Of a DNA stretch of 64,000 bases, positions 25,157 through 33,707 are shown one piece after another. The notes under the pieces are model-generated. The model was not told the origin of the DNA. It saw only the letters and a list, made by a program, of their open reading frames with translations, and ran no database searches. The position numbers were made by a program, and so were the translations under genes. The stretch spans positions 62,001 to 126,000 of the forward strand of contig JAEUKI010000095.1 of assembly GCA_016793325.1 (NCBI GenBank), in the 5' to 3' direction. The DNA is from Myxococcales bacterium (GTDB taxonomy: Bacteria; Myxococcota_A; Polyangia; Polyangiales; Ga0077539). Each line of letters begins with the position of its first letter. Position 1 is the stretch's first letter.

Positions 25157-26289
25157 CGCACACCTCCCTCTTCGACGCGACGAAACGGGTCCGGCGCGCG
25201 TCGCTCGAACTCACGAGACACGAGCCGAGCGCCGCGCGTCATGCGCTCGCACGCGTCGAGCTCGCCCTCTTCGTCTTGCGCGACCGAGCAGGTCATCACG
25301 ATCGCGCGTCCTTCGTGGTGAATCGTCGCGAGCTCCTGGACCACCGCGCGTCTCGTCGTGATCTCGCGGACCACGCGCGCCAGCACGCCCTGAACGCCCG
25401 CGACGCGCGCGAGACGCACGTCGCGAACCACCTCGCCGCGATCGGCCATTTGCTGGCGAAACCGCTCGACGTCCGGCGAAGCCCCCTGCGCCGCAGGCGC
25501 GTCGGTCAATATCATCACTCGCTCGTCGGGCCCCTCGCCCGAGTCCCAGACGAACGGCAGCGCTTGCTCGGTCGCGCGGCGCCACTCGCCCGGCACGACG
25601 GCGAAGAGCGCTCCGTTGCTCAGCACGGTCTCGTTGGCCTCGACGTTCGCAGGCGCGCGCGTCGAGAGCCGCGCGAACGCCGCTGTGCAAAACGCGCCGC
25701 GCGTGTCTCCGTACCCCCCTGAGCACGTCACGCCGAGCTCGCGGCGACTGCGTGTCTGCCCGATCCACACGAAGTACTCCGTCTCGCGCACTTCCGCGGG
25801 AAAGATCCCCCGGACCCGTCGCGCAGACGGCCCCCACTCTGGGGCGCTCCGCTCGTTCGAGAAACGAACGCCCTGCGCGAGCCCGTTGAAGAGCAGCGAG
25901 AGCCTCACCGTTTGATACGCCGCTGCGTCTGCCACACGATCCGCGCCGATCGCGAAGACGCCCCCCGCCGGGCTCTGCGCCATGAACACGCCGTGATCGC
26001 GACGCTCGATCCGCCAACCGCGCGGAACGCTCACGCGCACCCCGCTCGCGACGACCTCGCCTTCTGACAACGGTCGGTCGTCGACGACGTTGTCCGCGAC
26101 AGGAGCCGCACGAACGGACGGCCGCGCTTCGTCGCGCGCGACGCTGGCCGTCGCCTCTGTCACCGCGGCGCTCGATCGCACGCTCGTCGCGCACCCCGAG
26201 AAATACACAGCGCCCGCCGTCGTTAACGCGACCCCGCGCAGTCGAGCACGACCCCGCTCCGAACCCCAGACCGACATTCGATTCATCAC
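25153..26289 (-). CDS. Hypothetical lipoprotein coupled to the TraB/GumN gene
   Basis: 378 residues (ATG 26289; ATG 26277 also possible). A hydrophobic segment ends in VYFSGC, a good lipobox, followed by an Ala/Ser/Val linker. Two similar beta-rich parts follow, each starting with an S/V-P-x-G-W/E-W-R phrase: VRVSVPRGWRIERR near residue 90 and LFAVVPGEWRRATE near 230. Both then run through a short membrane-attack-like or PsbP-like layout, which suggests an internal duplication. A few Cys residues (VTCSGGYG, GAFCTAAF, VMTCSV, DACERM) could form disulfides in the envelope. Family not recognised. The 4-base overlap with the next gene suggests the two products act together. Confidence 0.65.
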   Translation of the reverse strand: MMNRMSVWGSERGRARLRGVALTTAGAVYFSGCATSVRSSAAVTEATASVARDEARPSVRAAPVADNVVDDRPLSEGEVVASGVRVSVPRGWRIERRDHGVFMAQSPAGGVFAIGADRVADAAAYQTVRLSLLFNGLAQGVRFSNERSAPEWGPSARRVRGIFPAEVRETEYFVWIGQTRSRRELGVTCSGGYGDTRGAFCTAAFARLSTRAPANVEANETVLSNGALFAVVPGEWRRATEQALPFVWDSGEGPDERVMILTDAPAAQGASPDVERFRQQMADRGEVVRDVRLARVAGVQGVLARVVREITTRRAVVQELATIHHEGRAIVMTCSVAQDEEGELDACERMTRGARLVSREFERRAPDPFRRVEEGGVR

Positions 26290-26338
26290 GTCCCCGCTTC
26301 GAAGATACGCGCCACGGTATCGCGAGCGCGCGAGCCCT

Positions 26339-27403
26339 TCAAATCACCACGGGCTCTTTGTTGAGCTGAACACCCCACGTCTCGCGCACCTTTCGCTCGA
26401 TCTCGTCGGCGAACGCGAGGAGCTCGGCGCTCGTCCCGCCGCCGTTGTTCACGAGCGCGAGCGCGTGCTTCGTCGAGATCCCGACGTTGCCGCGGGTGGT
26501 TCCCTTTGTGAAGCCAGACTGCTCGATGAGCGACGCAGCGGACAGCTTCGCGCCGCCGTTCGCGTCCTCCCACAGGACGATGAACGTGCCGCGCTCGGCC
26601 ATCGTCTCGCGCAGCCGCGAGAGCTCGGCGCGCGTGACGATCGGGTTCTTGAAGAAGCTCCCGACGCTGCGGCGGTTGGGATCGTCAGCGCTAAGGACCA
26701 TGGATTTCGTGCGGCGAACCGAGATCACCGCGTTGCGCATGTCCTCGAGCGTGGCCTCGCCGACGCCCGCCTCCGCGAGGGCGATCTGCAGGTCCGAGTA
26801 GCGCACGCGGACCGGCGCTCCGACGCGAAACACGAAGCGCACTTCGAGCACCACGCTCGACGACCACCGCGAGTCGCGCTGCTTGAACGCGCTGTCGCGG
26901 TAGCCGAAGCGGCACTGCTCCGCGGTGAGCTCGCGCACGGCGTTCGTTCGCGCGTCCCACAGGCGAACGGACTCGATCGTCTCGGCGACCTCTTGCCCGT
27001 AGGCGCCGACGTTTTGAATCGGCGTCGCGCCGACGGACCCGGGGATGCCGCTCAGGCACTCGACGCCGCCGAACCTGCGCCGAACACAGCGACCCACGAA
27101 TTCATCCCACGGCTCCCCTGCTGCGACCGAAACGCGCACGCGCTGGTCGCCGAGCGGCTCGACCTTCTCGCCGCGCGTCCGCAGGTGTACGACGAGCCCG
27201 GGGTGACCGTCGTCGCGAACGACGGTGTTGCTCCCGCCAGCGATCACGTCGAAGCGGATCTTCTGCGCTCGGGCCCACTCGAGCGCGGCGAGGACCGTCG
27301 CTTCGTTCGGGTCGTCGACGAAGAACCGAGCCTTGCCCCCGAGCTCGAGCGTTGTCAGCGGCGCGAGGCTGACGTGCTCGCGAACAAAGGGCGGGAGATC
27401 CAT
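26339..27403 (-). CDS. murB: UDP-N-acetylenolpyruvoylglucosamine reductase MurB
   Basis: 354 residues, the length of the longer (E. coli-like, type I) MurB. FAD-binding features: NTVVRDDGHPGLVVHL near residue 60, LSGIPGSVGATPIQNVGAYGQE near residue 120, and the catalytic Ser in the RSVGSFFKNP segment near residue 235. The Tyr loop is FGYRDSAFK near 175, and the C-terminal segment has AASLIEQSGFTKG and STKHALALVN. MurB makes UDP-N-acetylmuramate for peptidoglycan using NADPH. The gene stands outside a mur/dcw cluster, 160 bases from tRNA-Ala. Confidence 0.95.
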   Translation of the reverse strand: MDLPPFVREHVSLAPLTTLELGGKARFFVDDPNEATVLAALEWARAQKIRFDVIAGGSNTVVRDDGHPGLVVHLRTRGEKVEPLGDQRVRVSVAAGEPWDEFVGRCVRRRFGGVECLSGIPGSVGATPIQNVGAYGQEVAETIESVRLWDARTNAVRELTAEQCRFGYRDSAFKQRDSRWSSSVVLEVRFVFRVGAPVRVRYSDLQIALAEAGVGEATLEDMRNAVISVRRTKSMVLSADDPNRRSVGSFFKNPIVTRAELSRLRETMAERGTFIVLWEDANGGAKLSAASLIEQSGFTKGTTRGNVGISTKHALALVNNGGGTSAELLAFADEIERKVRETWGVQLNKEPVVI

Positions 27404-27501
27404 GGCGACTGGATGCGACTTCTACCCCTTGGCCGCAACCGCGCGGTGCGCGCGAGCGTGGGTCGTCGTCGCGCGCCGATTCGAGCGGGAGAAACGCAGT
27501 C

Positions 27502-27529
27502 GGCGCCGAGGACTTTCGCCCTCAGCGCC
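27502..27529 (-). terminator. Possible terminator hairpin after tRNA-Ala
   Basis: On the minus strand the stem GGCGCTGAGG pairs with CCTCGGCGCC (one G-U pair) around an 8-base loop. It lies about 33 bases past the tRNA 3' end. Only a short T-run follows (TTTCT), so it is a strong stem but a weak intrinsic terminator. Confidence 0.45.
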
Positions 27530-27562
27530 GCTTGCTCGAGCCTCTGAACCTTCGCGCGCCGG

Positions 27563-27635
27563 TGGAGCTGATCGGGGTCGAACCGACGACCTCATGAATG
27601 CCATTCATGCGCTCTCCCAACTGAGCTACAGCCCC
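27563..27635 (-). tRNA. tRNA-Ala (anticodon GGC)
   Basis: The minus strand reads GGGGCTG for the acceptor 5' arm, GCTCAGTTGGGAGAGC for the D arm, an anticodon stem CATGA/TCATG with loop ATGGCAT (anticodon GGC), variable loop AGGTC, T arm GTCGG-TTCGACC-CCGAT, and acceptor 3' arm CAGCTCC. The acceptor has the G3:U70 pair, the identity element for alanyl-tRNA synthetase. The length is 73 bases; the next genomic bases after the discriminator A are CCG, so the terminal CCA is not fully encoded. It decodes GCC, the most used Ala codon in this GC-rich genome. Confidence 0.96.
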
Positions 27636-27703
27636 GTTGTGGGGTGTCGAATGGCGCGCGTAGTCAGAGACGGGCGGTTGATTAACCCCCACGCACGCGG
27701 CCG

Positions 27704-29086
27704 TCAACACTCGTGCGAAGAATCTTTTGACGAATCGCTCCCGGCGGCGTCTCGCGTCGGGAGGGGTACGGGCGCGAGGGCCATTCCAGGAACGCCGTCG
27801 TTGCGCGCGATGAGCGCGTCGAGGCGCAGCACCAACACGCGAAACGCGTCGTCCGCGACGAACTTTCCCGCGACGAGCTGATCGAACACGCGCATTCGGA
27901 GCTCGTCGGCGCCCTCGTACACGCGTCGACGCTCTTCGTGCGTGCGCGCGTCGCGCGATCGGAGCTCGAGCTCGGCGCACTCGCGATGGACGTCGTCGAG
28001 CCGATGCAGCCGCGCGCGCTGGCGGGCCGTTCGCAGCGCGTTCATCCCCGACCACGCGACGGCGACGAGCGACATCGCGAGGGAGATCGGGTCCGAATAG
28101 CGCTCGATGAAGCTCGGCTCCGCGCGGCGCAGGTACTGATCGGCGCCGACGTGAATCGGGTACGTCACTACGCCGCGGTCGAACTGCTCGCTCATGCGGG
28201 CGAGCGACGGATCGACCCGCGAGAGCCGCACTTTGTCGCGAAAGATCATCTCGGTCACCCTCGCGACGGCGCTGTCGGACAGGGAGTTGCGGGCGAGGAG
28301 ATAGGTCGTTCCGCGGACGGTTCCGACGGCGCGGGTGGGCGTTGTTCCGTAGGACAAAAGAGGGATCACCGCGCGCTGGAAGCTCGGTGCGCTCGCGCAG
28401 ATTCCGTCGAGCGCGGAGCCGACTTCGTCCGGCGCGCCGAGGGACAACAGCTCGCAGTCGCCTCGCGCGAGCATCGCGTCGACGAACGGATCCCGCAGCG
28501 GCGACAAGAGAAACACCGCGTCGAGCTCGCCGCGAACGAACGCTTCTTTCGCCGCCGTCGGCGACAGCGCGACCGCGTGAAACGAGCGCTCCGTCAGGCC
28601 GAAGTGCGAGAGGACCGCGAGCGCCGCGAGGCGCGTCCCCGAGCGGAGCGGCCCGACGGAGATCCGCTTGCCGACGAGGTCCGTCGGCGATCGAACGCCC
28701 GCCGCGGTCCGAACCACGATGTGCGCGAGCTCGTCGCCCAAGGGGCACAGCAGCGAGACGCCCTCGACCGCAGGGACAGCGCTCGACGCGAACGCGAGCT
28801 CGGCCCGCCCCGACTGCAAGAGCGCGAGGTTCTCTTCGGAGCCACCAGTATTCAAGAGCGACAGGGACACGTCGCTCCCGCTCACCGAGCGCTGCAGCGC
28901 GCGGCCGAGCGCGTAGAACGTTCCGTCCGCGACGCCCGTCGCGAGGCGCAAGGTGCGCCCGCGGCGCGAGGCGTACCCGACCGCGATCGAGGCCGCGATC
29001 GCCGCGGTGATCGACGCTCCGACGAGCACGCGTCGCCGCGAGGGCAAAGCCTCGACCGGGGGCTTTTCGCGCTGCGCGTCGCTCAT
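27704..29086 (-). CDS. TAXI-family TRAP-type solute-binding protein with C-terminal membrane segment
   Basis: 460 residues. An N-terminal membrane segment (VLVGASITAAIAASIAVGY, residues 20-40) leads into a periplasmic TAXI domain: LRLATGVADGTFYALGRAL near residue 50, LNTGGSEENLALLQSGRAELAFA near 75, then LVGKRISVGPLRSGTR near 138. A second hydrophobic stretch (SLAMSLVAVAWSGMNAL near 335) is followed by a charged coiled coil (RLHRLDDVHRECAELELRSRD). This is the layout of TAXI proteins that are anchored rather than free. No TRAP membrane subunit lies nearby, so a sensory or unusual role is possible. The FGE-like gene ends 16 bases upstream. Confidence 0.82.
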   Translation of the reverse strand: MSDAQREKPPVEALPSRRRVLVGASITAAIAASIAVGYASRRGRTLRLATGVADGTFYALGRALQRSVSGSDVSLSLLNTGGSEENLALLQSGRAELAFASSAVPAVEGVSLLCPLGDELAHIVVRTAAGVRSPTDLVGKRISVGPLRSGTRLAALAVLSHFGLTERSFHAVALSPTAAKEAFVRGELDAVFLLSPLRDPFVDAMLARGDCELLSLGAPDEVGSALDGICASAPSFQRAVIPLLSYGTTPTRAVGTVRGTTYLLARNSLSDSAVARVTEMIFRDKVRLSRVDPSLARMSEQFDRGVVTYPIHVGADQYLRRAEPSFIERYSDPISLAMSLVAVAWSGMNALRTARQRARLHRLDDVHRECAELELRSRDARTHEERRRVYEGADELRMRVFDQLVAGKFVADDAFRVLVLRLDALIARNDGVPGMALAPVPLPTRDAAGSDSSKDSSHEC

Positions 29087-29102
29087 CGGACGATCGCGCC
29101 GA

Positions 29103-30143
29103 TCAACGCGGGTCCGCGCAGCATCGAAAGCCCGTCGAGTAGTCGCGGTACGTAAACCCGTGGGCTGTCGTCGTGTAGAGGCACCCTGGCCCGTTGGTGT
29201 CGGTGTCCGCGTAGAAGCCGCCCTTGAACGTCCCGTCGGCCTCGGCGATCCACTCGTGGAGGTTTCCGTACATGTCGAACAGCCCGTCCTGACTCACGCA
29301 GCGATCGTACTGGCCCGTTCGCGCGAGCGAGTTCGGCTGCTGATTGATGCCGGGATTGTTCATGTTGGTGAACGTGTAGATGCTCGAGTCGCTTCGGCCA
29401 TAGAAGCTGATGAGCGGATGCGGCGAGCGTCCCACGTTGCAGAGCCCGCGCATGAACGTGTTGCCGTACGGATACGTGCGACGCGCAGGGCCCTGGCACG
29501 CGGCGAGCCACTCGTCGCGGCGACACAGGCGCTTGCCCGCTTCGACGCACGCGCGCTCGGACTCTTGCCCGGTGATGTACGCCTGCGGAGCGACGTTCGC
29601 GCGAGACACCGCGCGCACGCGACGCGACCCTGGGTTTTCGTACGGCGACCAGTCCGCCGTCGCGCCATCGGGAAACACTTGAACGAGCGCCCCCTCCCAA
29701 CGATCGACGCACACGCGCCCCGCCACCAAGACCATTTCGGGCGGACACGCTCCGCCGTCGCGCGGGGGCGCGTCGCTCGATACGTCCGCCCGCGCGTCGG
29801 TCCCCGTCGCGTCCGTTCGTGCGTCGCTGCGTGCGTCCGTTCGCGCGTCGGTTCGTGCGTCGCTTCGCCCGTCCGAGCGCGCGTCGAACAGCGCGACATC
29901 GGGAGCGTCCGCGTCCATGTCTCCGAGCGCCCCGTCCGAAGCGCTCACGTCTTCGGCGCTGCTGTCGGGCGCATCTTCGGCGCCCTCGTCGCGTGACGGA
30001 CGGTCGACCGAAGCGCCGTCGTCACGCGCGGCGTCGGGCTCGACCGTGGCGGCGCAGCCCGCGGCCGCGAGCGAAACGAGCGCGATCAGCCCCGAACGAG
30101 CGACGGCGGCTTCGACACCACGGACGAGACGACGGACCTCCAC
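29103..30143 (-). CDS. Lipoprotein with formylglycine-generating-enzyme (SUMF1-like) domain
   Basis: 346 residues. The lipobox is SLAAAGC near residue 30. A long Asp/Ala/Ser linker (residues 35-130) includes tandem DARTDARSDART units. The C-terminal domain starts at CPPEMVLVAGRVCVDRWEGA and runs through GKRLCRRDEWLAACQGP, YPYGNTF, FDMYGNLHEWIAE and a final STGFRCCADPR. This is the FGE-sulfatase fold, in which GNxWEW and GFR motifs recur. The copper-binding Cys pair of true FGEs is not clear, so a non-catalytic, ligand-binding use (common in Myxococcota lipoproteins) is at least as likely. It is 16 bases upstream of the TAXI gene in the same direction and possibly in one operon. Confidence 0.82.
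   Translation of the reverse strand: MEVRRLVRGVEAAVARSGLIALVSLAAAGCAATVEPDAARDDGASVDRPSRDEGAEDAPDSSAEDVSASDGALGDMDADAPDVALFDARSDGRSDARTDARTDARSDARTDATGTDARADVSSDAPPRDGGACPPEMVLVAGRVCVDRWEGALVQVFPDGATADWSPYENPGSRRVRAVSRANVAPQAYITGQESERACVEAGKRLCRRDEWLAACQGPARRTYPYGNTFMRGLCNVGRSPHPLISFYGRSDSSIYTFTNMNNPGINQQPNSLARTGQYDRCVSQDGLFDMYGNLHEWIAEADGTFKGGFYADTDTNGPGCLYTTTAHGFTYRDYSTGFRCCADPR
29811..29886. repeat. Minisatellite coding for DAR[ST] units
   Basis: Within the linker of the FGE-like lipoprotein gene, 12-base units with the pattern cgTTCGtGCGTC repeat imperfectly about six times and translate (minus strand) as DART and DARS. It keeps frame, so copy changes only lengthen or shorten the linker. 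Confidence 0.7.
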
Positions 30144-30240
30144 GACTCGGTGAGACTACAACGATTGCGCGCGAGGGCCACAGGGGGGACGGCCGACGAC
30201 GCGCCCTGGTTGCGCATGGGCGCGCGCGTGTGTGGTACAA

Positions 30241-30279
30241 ACTGAATCGCCATTCAGTGATCGATGAATGGCCATTCAT
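30241..30279 (+). promoter_or_regulatory. Two operator palindromes ahead of the 389-residue acyl-CoA dehydrogenase
   Basis: Site one is ACTGAATCGCCATTCAGT at 30241-30258 (7-base arms, 4-base centre). Site two is ATGAATGGCCATTCAT at 30264-30279, a perfect 16-base palindrome. The core TGAATnnnnATTCA of site one recurs at 35594-35607 before a second acyl-CoA dehydrogenase gene. TGAATG half-sites are known from TetR-type fatty-acid regulators such as Bacillus FadR. TGGTAC precedes the operator in both promoters and may belong to the -10 region. Binding by a TetR-family acyl-CoA sensor is inferred. Confidence 0.72.
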
Positions 30280-30349
30280 TCGCGGAGCGCCGCGCGAGCG
30301 AGTCGAGCGGCGCGCGTCCCGATCGAAGATTCAACGCACGAGGTTCACG

Positions 30350-31519
30350 ATGGCGTCGCATTTCACCGAAGAGCACGAGGCATTTCGTCGAACGGTCCGG
30401 CAGTTCGTCGAGAAGGAGTGCGCCCCGCACGTCGAGAAGTGGGAAGAAGACGAGCTTTTTCCCAAGTGGGTCTTCGAGCGCGCGGGCGCGCTGGGGATCT
30501 TGGGCGCGCACTACAAAGAGGAGCACGGCGGCGGCGGCGGGGACTACTGGTACTCGATGGCCAAGGCCGAAGAGCTGCCGCGGATGGGTTGCGCGGGCGT
30601 TCCGATGGCGCTGCTCGTGCAGAGCGACATGGCGACGCCCGTCATCGCGGACATCGGCGACAAGTATCACATCGAGGAGTTTCTCAAGCCGGCCCTGCGC
30701 GGCGAGAAGATCGCGGCGCTCGGCGTGAGCGAGCCGGGCGCGGGCTCGGACGTCGCGGGCATCCGTACGACGGCCAAGCGCGTCGGCGACGACTACGTGA
30801 TCAACGGGCAGAAGACGTACATCACCAACGGGACGCGCGCGGACTTCATCACGCTGTTCGCGAAGACCAACCCCGAGGCGCAGCACGCGGGGATCTCGGT
30901 GATCCTCGTTCCGACGGACACCAAGGGCTTTCAGGTGTCCAAGAAGCTGAAGAAGGTCGGCAACTGGTCGAGCGACACGGCCGAGCTCTTTCTCGAAGAC
31001 GTGAAGGTCCCCGTGCGCAATCGCCTCGGCGAAGAGGGCATGGGCTTTCAATACCTCATGCAAAACTTTCAGAGCGAGCGCTTGATTGGATGTGCGACGA
31101 GCGTCTCGGGCTCGCGCCGCACGCTCGAAGAGGGAATCGCCTACGCGAAAGACCGCGTCGCCTTCGGCAAACCCGTGATCAAGCGCGAGTACTGGCAGCA
31201 CAAGGTCGTCGAGCTCGCGACGAAGATCGAGGCCGCGCAGGCGCTCACGTACCGCGCGTGCGAGGGCTACAACGAAGAGAAGTACGTCAAGGGCGAGAGC
31301 GTCTCGTTCGAGACGACCAAGCTCATCTCGATGGCCAAGGTGTTCGTCGGCGACGTGATCTCGGAGGTGGCGGACCAGATGCTCCAGCTCCACGGCGGCG
31401 CGGGCTACATCGAGGAGTACCGCATCGCGCGCGCGTGGCGCGATCAACGGCTGTTTCGCATCGGCGGCGGAACGACCGAGACGATGAAGTACTACATCGC
31501 CAAGATCATGGGCCTGTGA
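30350..31519 (+). CDS. Acyl-CoA dehydrogenase (389 residues)
   Basis: Start at ATG 30350 (MASHFTEEHEAFRRTVRQF), with a GAGG ribosome site just upstream; 389 residues is normal. First family signature: LGVSEPGAGSDVAG at residues 124-137. C-terminal signature: LHGGAGYIEEYRIARAWRDQ then FRIGGGTTETMKYYIA. The medium-chain catalytic Glu position is Gly here, while a Glu (E243) sits before the conserved Arg in NFQSERLIG, as in isovaleryl-CoA dehydrogenase. This suggests branched- or long-chain acyl-CoA substrates. The enzyme is FAD-dependent and cytosolic, passing electrons to ETF. Two operator palindromes lie 70-110 bases upstream. Confidence 0.93.
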   Translation: MASHFTEEHEAFRRTVRQFVEKECAPHVEKWEEDELFPKWVFERAGALGILGAHYKEEHGGGGGDYWYSMAKAEELPRMGCAGVPMALLVQSDMATPVIADIGDKYHIEEFLKPALRGEKIAALGVSEPGAGSDVAGIRTTAKRVGDDYVINGQKTYITNGTRADFITLFAKTNPEAQHAGISVILVPTDTKGFQVSKKLKKVGNWSSDTAELFLEDVKVPVRNRLGEEGMGFQYLMQNFQSERLIGCATSVSGSRRTLEEGIAYAKDRVAFGKPVIKREYWQHKVVELATKIEAAQALTYRACEGYNEEKYVKGESVSFETTKLISMAKVFVGDVISEVADQMLQLHGGAGYIEEYRIARAWRDQRLFRIGGGTTETMKYYIAKIMGL

Positions 31520-31522
31520 GCG

Positions 31523-32002
31523 TCAGCGACGGCGCGCGGTGAACGAGCCGTCCCACGCTCCCTCGTTGCCGCGCGTGCGCCCCGTGAGCGAGAGGCCCGC
31601 GCCGAGCGCCACGCGATAGGCGTCCGCGGCGATGAGCGTGTCGTCGGTGATCTCGTAGCCCGCGTACTCCATCGTGTTCGCAGCGCAGTCGATCGTCCCG
31701 CGAACGCGCTCGATCGCGCGGTCCCCGACGCGGTTGCTCATGGTGGCATCCGCGCTCGTGACGAGCCGCCAGAGGTACTGACCCGACACGATCGCTCCGT
31801 GCCTGCGCAGCGAGAGGTCGAACGTGTAGACCCAGCCCTGAGCGTCCGTCCATCGACCGCTCCATCGCGCGGTGGTGTCGTCGCGCCACGATGCGCACTG
31901 CGATTGCGAGGGAGGTGGCGGCTGCGAGGGCGCTCGACGATCGCCGGAGGCGCCCATCGAAGCGAGCGCACACACAATCAACACGAGCCGCGTCCAACGC
32001 AT
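31523..32002 (-). CDS. Secreted hypothetical protein
   Basis: 159 residues with a signal peptide (RLVLIVCALASMGASG) and a short Pro/Gln-rich segment. The mature part starts near CASWRDDTTARWSGRWTDAQGWVYTFDLSL and is beta-rich, with IVSGQYLWRLV, VRGTIDCAANTMEYAGYEI and a last LTGRTRGNEGAWDGSFTARR. The two Cys residues could form a disulfide. The pattern of W-x-G-x-W and G-x-I-x-G-x-Y repeats resembles small secreted beta-barrel or lipocalin-like proteins, but no family is certain. Convergent with the dehydrogenase gene across 3 bases. Confidence 0.6.
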   Translation of the reverse strand: MRWTRLVLIVCALASMGASGDRRAPSQPPPPSQSQCASWRDDTTARWSGRWTDAQGWVYTFDLSLRRHGAIVSGQYLWRLVTSADATMSNRVGDRAIERVRGTIDCAANTMEYAGYEITDDTLIAADAYRVALGAGLSLTGRTRGNEGAWDGSFTARRR

Positions 32003-32061
32003 CGAACGAAGAACGTAGCACGAGAGCGGGCGGCGCGGTCGCGCGCGGCGCTAGGCGCAGT

Positions 32062-32703
32062 ATGATCGTGACCGAGGCCAAGATGCGCGAAGGACTGCCG
32101 CCGGACGGGATCTCGATCGAGCGACGCTGCTCGCAGAAGTGGGGCGATCGCGACGAGCGCTATTTTCACTGCGCGCAATGCGACGAAGAGGTGCTCGATC
32201 TCTCGTCGTTTACGTATCGCGAGTACGTGCAGTGGATCGCAGACCGTCCGAATCGCGGCAAGCAGTGCGTTCGCGCGCTCGTCGACAGCGACCGTCGGAT
32301 CGTTCTTCGCGAAGAGCCCGCGCCGCGACGACGACTTCCGATCGTGAGCGCGGCGGCGGTAGCGGCGACGCTCGCGACGGCTCCTGGGTGCGAGAAGCGA
32401 GCGCCTGATGCGCCGACGGTGGTCGCAGCAAACGAGCGACAGAGCGCTCCGCGAGAGGCGGACGCGAGCGTGGCGGCGTCGACGCAGACCGCCACGAGCG
32501 ACGCGGCGATCACGAGCGCCATCAGCCCTGTGCACGAGGCGGACTCGGGCGTGGCGAGCGGCGAGCGGGAGCATTCACCGGACACCGAACACGTGACGGA
32601 CGCGGGACGCATCGTGCGCGTGCGGCACCCTCACCCGCCTGGGAGACACCTGCGGCGGCCGATCGGGCGCGTCGACGAGCTCGTGGGCCTCGACGCGCTT
32701 TGA
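32062..32703 (+). CDS. Single-pass membrane protein with cytoplasmic CxxC domain
   Basis: 213 residues from ATG 32062. The first 85 residues form a compact domain with CSQKW and FHCAQCDEEVLDLSSFTYREYVQW, which resembles a small zinc or redox Cys motif found at the N-terminus of many Myxococcota membrane proteins. A hydrophobic segment IVSAAAVAATLATAPGC follows (about 95-112), then a Ser/Ala/Asp-rich tail ending in His/Arg/Pro-rich sequence. The order points to a cytoplasmic N-terminal domain, one membrane helix and a disordered outer tail. Function unknown. Confidence 0.65.
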   Translation: MIVTEAKMREGLPPDGISIERRCSQKWGDRDERYFHCAQCDEEVLDLSSFTYREYVQWIADRPNRGKQCVRALVDSDRRIVLREEPAPRRRLPIVSAAAVAATLATAPGCEKRAPDAPTVVAANERQSAPREADASVAASTQTATSDAAITSAISPVHEADSGVASGEREHSPDTEHVTDAGRIVRVRHPHPPGRHLRRPIGRVDELVGLDAL

Positions 32704-32723
32704 CGGAGGGGGATCGCGCGAGC

Positions 32724-33617
32724 TCACGCTGACGTTTGCGTCGGGCGCTGTCGTGCGACGGTTGCATCGAGAAACCGCGATACTTCATCGGCGAACCGCT
32801 CGGGGTGCTCCTCGTGCGCGAACAGTCGCGCGTGTTGGAGGCACACGAATCGGGTCTCACCGCCGAACTGCGGCGCCATCGCCCGAGCTTTCTCCGCGGG
32901 AAAATACGGATCGCGCTCTCCCCACACGAGCAGCGACGGGGCGACGATCTTCGCGTGCGCGTCGCGCAGTCGATCGAGGACAGACCAGTCCCAGGTCTTG
33001 GTGAGCTGCATCTGTCCGGCGAACGCCGCGTCGTCGCGCACGAGCGGCTCGACGAAGAGCTCGCGAAACTCTCCCTCGGCGCGATCGACGTCGTGGAAGC
33101 ACGCGCCCCACGCGAGGATCGAACGTCCGATCGAGCGAGAGCCGAGCATGCCTCGGAGCATCGAGGCTCCTCCCGGCAGGCTCGCGCTCGCGAGCAAGAG
33201 CTGGAGCAAGAGGGGTTTGTGGCCGGGAATCTCCGAGTCAGCGATGACCGTAGCCGTGACGCGAGTTGCGAGCGATGCGGCTGCGAATCGCGCGACGGCG
33301 CCGCCGCTGTCGTGACCCACGAGCGCCACGCGATCGAGCGAGAGCGCGTCGATCACCGAGACGAGCGTCGCTGCGTGCGACTCGAGCCCGTAGCGCGTCG
33401 AGGGGGTTGTTTTCGTGAGCCCCGCGCCGGGCAGATCGATCACGTGGCAGCGATAGTGCGCAGCGAGCGGAGCGACGACGTCTCGCCACGTGAGTCCATG
33501 AAGGGGCCAGCCGTGAACGAAGAGGACATCGGGCCCCGAGCCCACCACGCGATGCGCGACGCGCGCGTGACCGACGTCGACGAAGCGAACTGGAGCAGAG
33601 CGGAGATCAGTCTTCAT
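32724..33617 (-). CDS. Alpha/beta hydrolase with Asp nucleophile (epoxide-hydrolase/dehalogenase-like)
   Basis: 297 residues, normal for the family. Oxyanion-hole motif VLFVHGWPLHGLTW near residue 33. The nucleophile elbow reads LVGHDSGGAVAR near residue 100; by alignment of the small residues the nucleophile is Asp, as in the GHDWGG elbow of epoxide hydrolases and haloalkane dehalogenases. An acid candidate is in LLVWGERDPYFPA near 230, and a His candidate in LQHARLFAHEEHPE near 268. Substrate unknown. The gene ends 21 bases from the membrane-protein gene (convergent), and its 5' side faces the REP element at 33708. Confidence 0.85.
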   Translation of the reverse strand: MKTDLRSAPVRFVDVGHARVAHRVVGSGPDVLFVHGWPLHGLTWRDVVAPLAAHYRCHVIDLPGAGLTKTTPSTRYGLESHAATLVSVIDALSLDRVALVGHDSGGAVARFAAASLATRVTATVIADSEIPGHKPLLLQLLLASASLPGGASMLRGMLGSRSIGRSILAWGACFHDVDRAEGEFRELFVEPLVRDDAAFAGQMQLTKTWDWSVLDRLRDAHAKIVAPSLLVWGERDPYFPAEKARAMAPQFGGETRFVCLQHARLFAHEEHPERFADEVSRFLDATVARQRPTQTSA

Positions 33618-33707
33618 GGAGCGAGACTGAGGGACGATGGCGAAGCGGGACCATGACGTGCGAGGTCATGACAGCGGGGGAGACAGCGGGGACAGAAGGG
33701 ACGAGGG

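Noticed and set aside
27587..27603. CATGAATGGCATTCATG resembles the TGAAT operator palindromes
   Set aside because: It is the anticodon stem-loop of tRNA-Ala(GGC); the similarity is accidental.
29811..29886. Separate DNA repeat element
   Set aside because: It stays in frame inside a lipoprotein linker and codes DAR[ST] units, so it is a coding minisatellite, not a mobile or CRISPR repeat.
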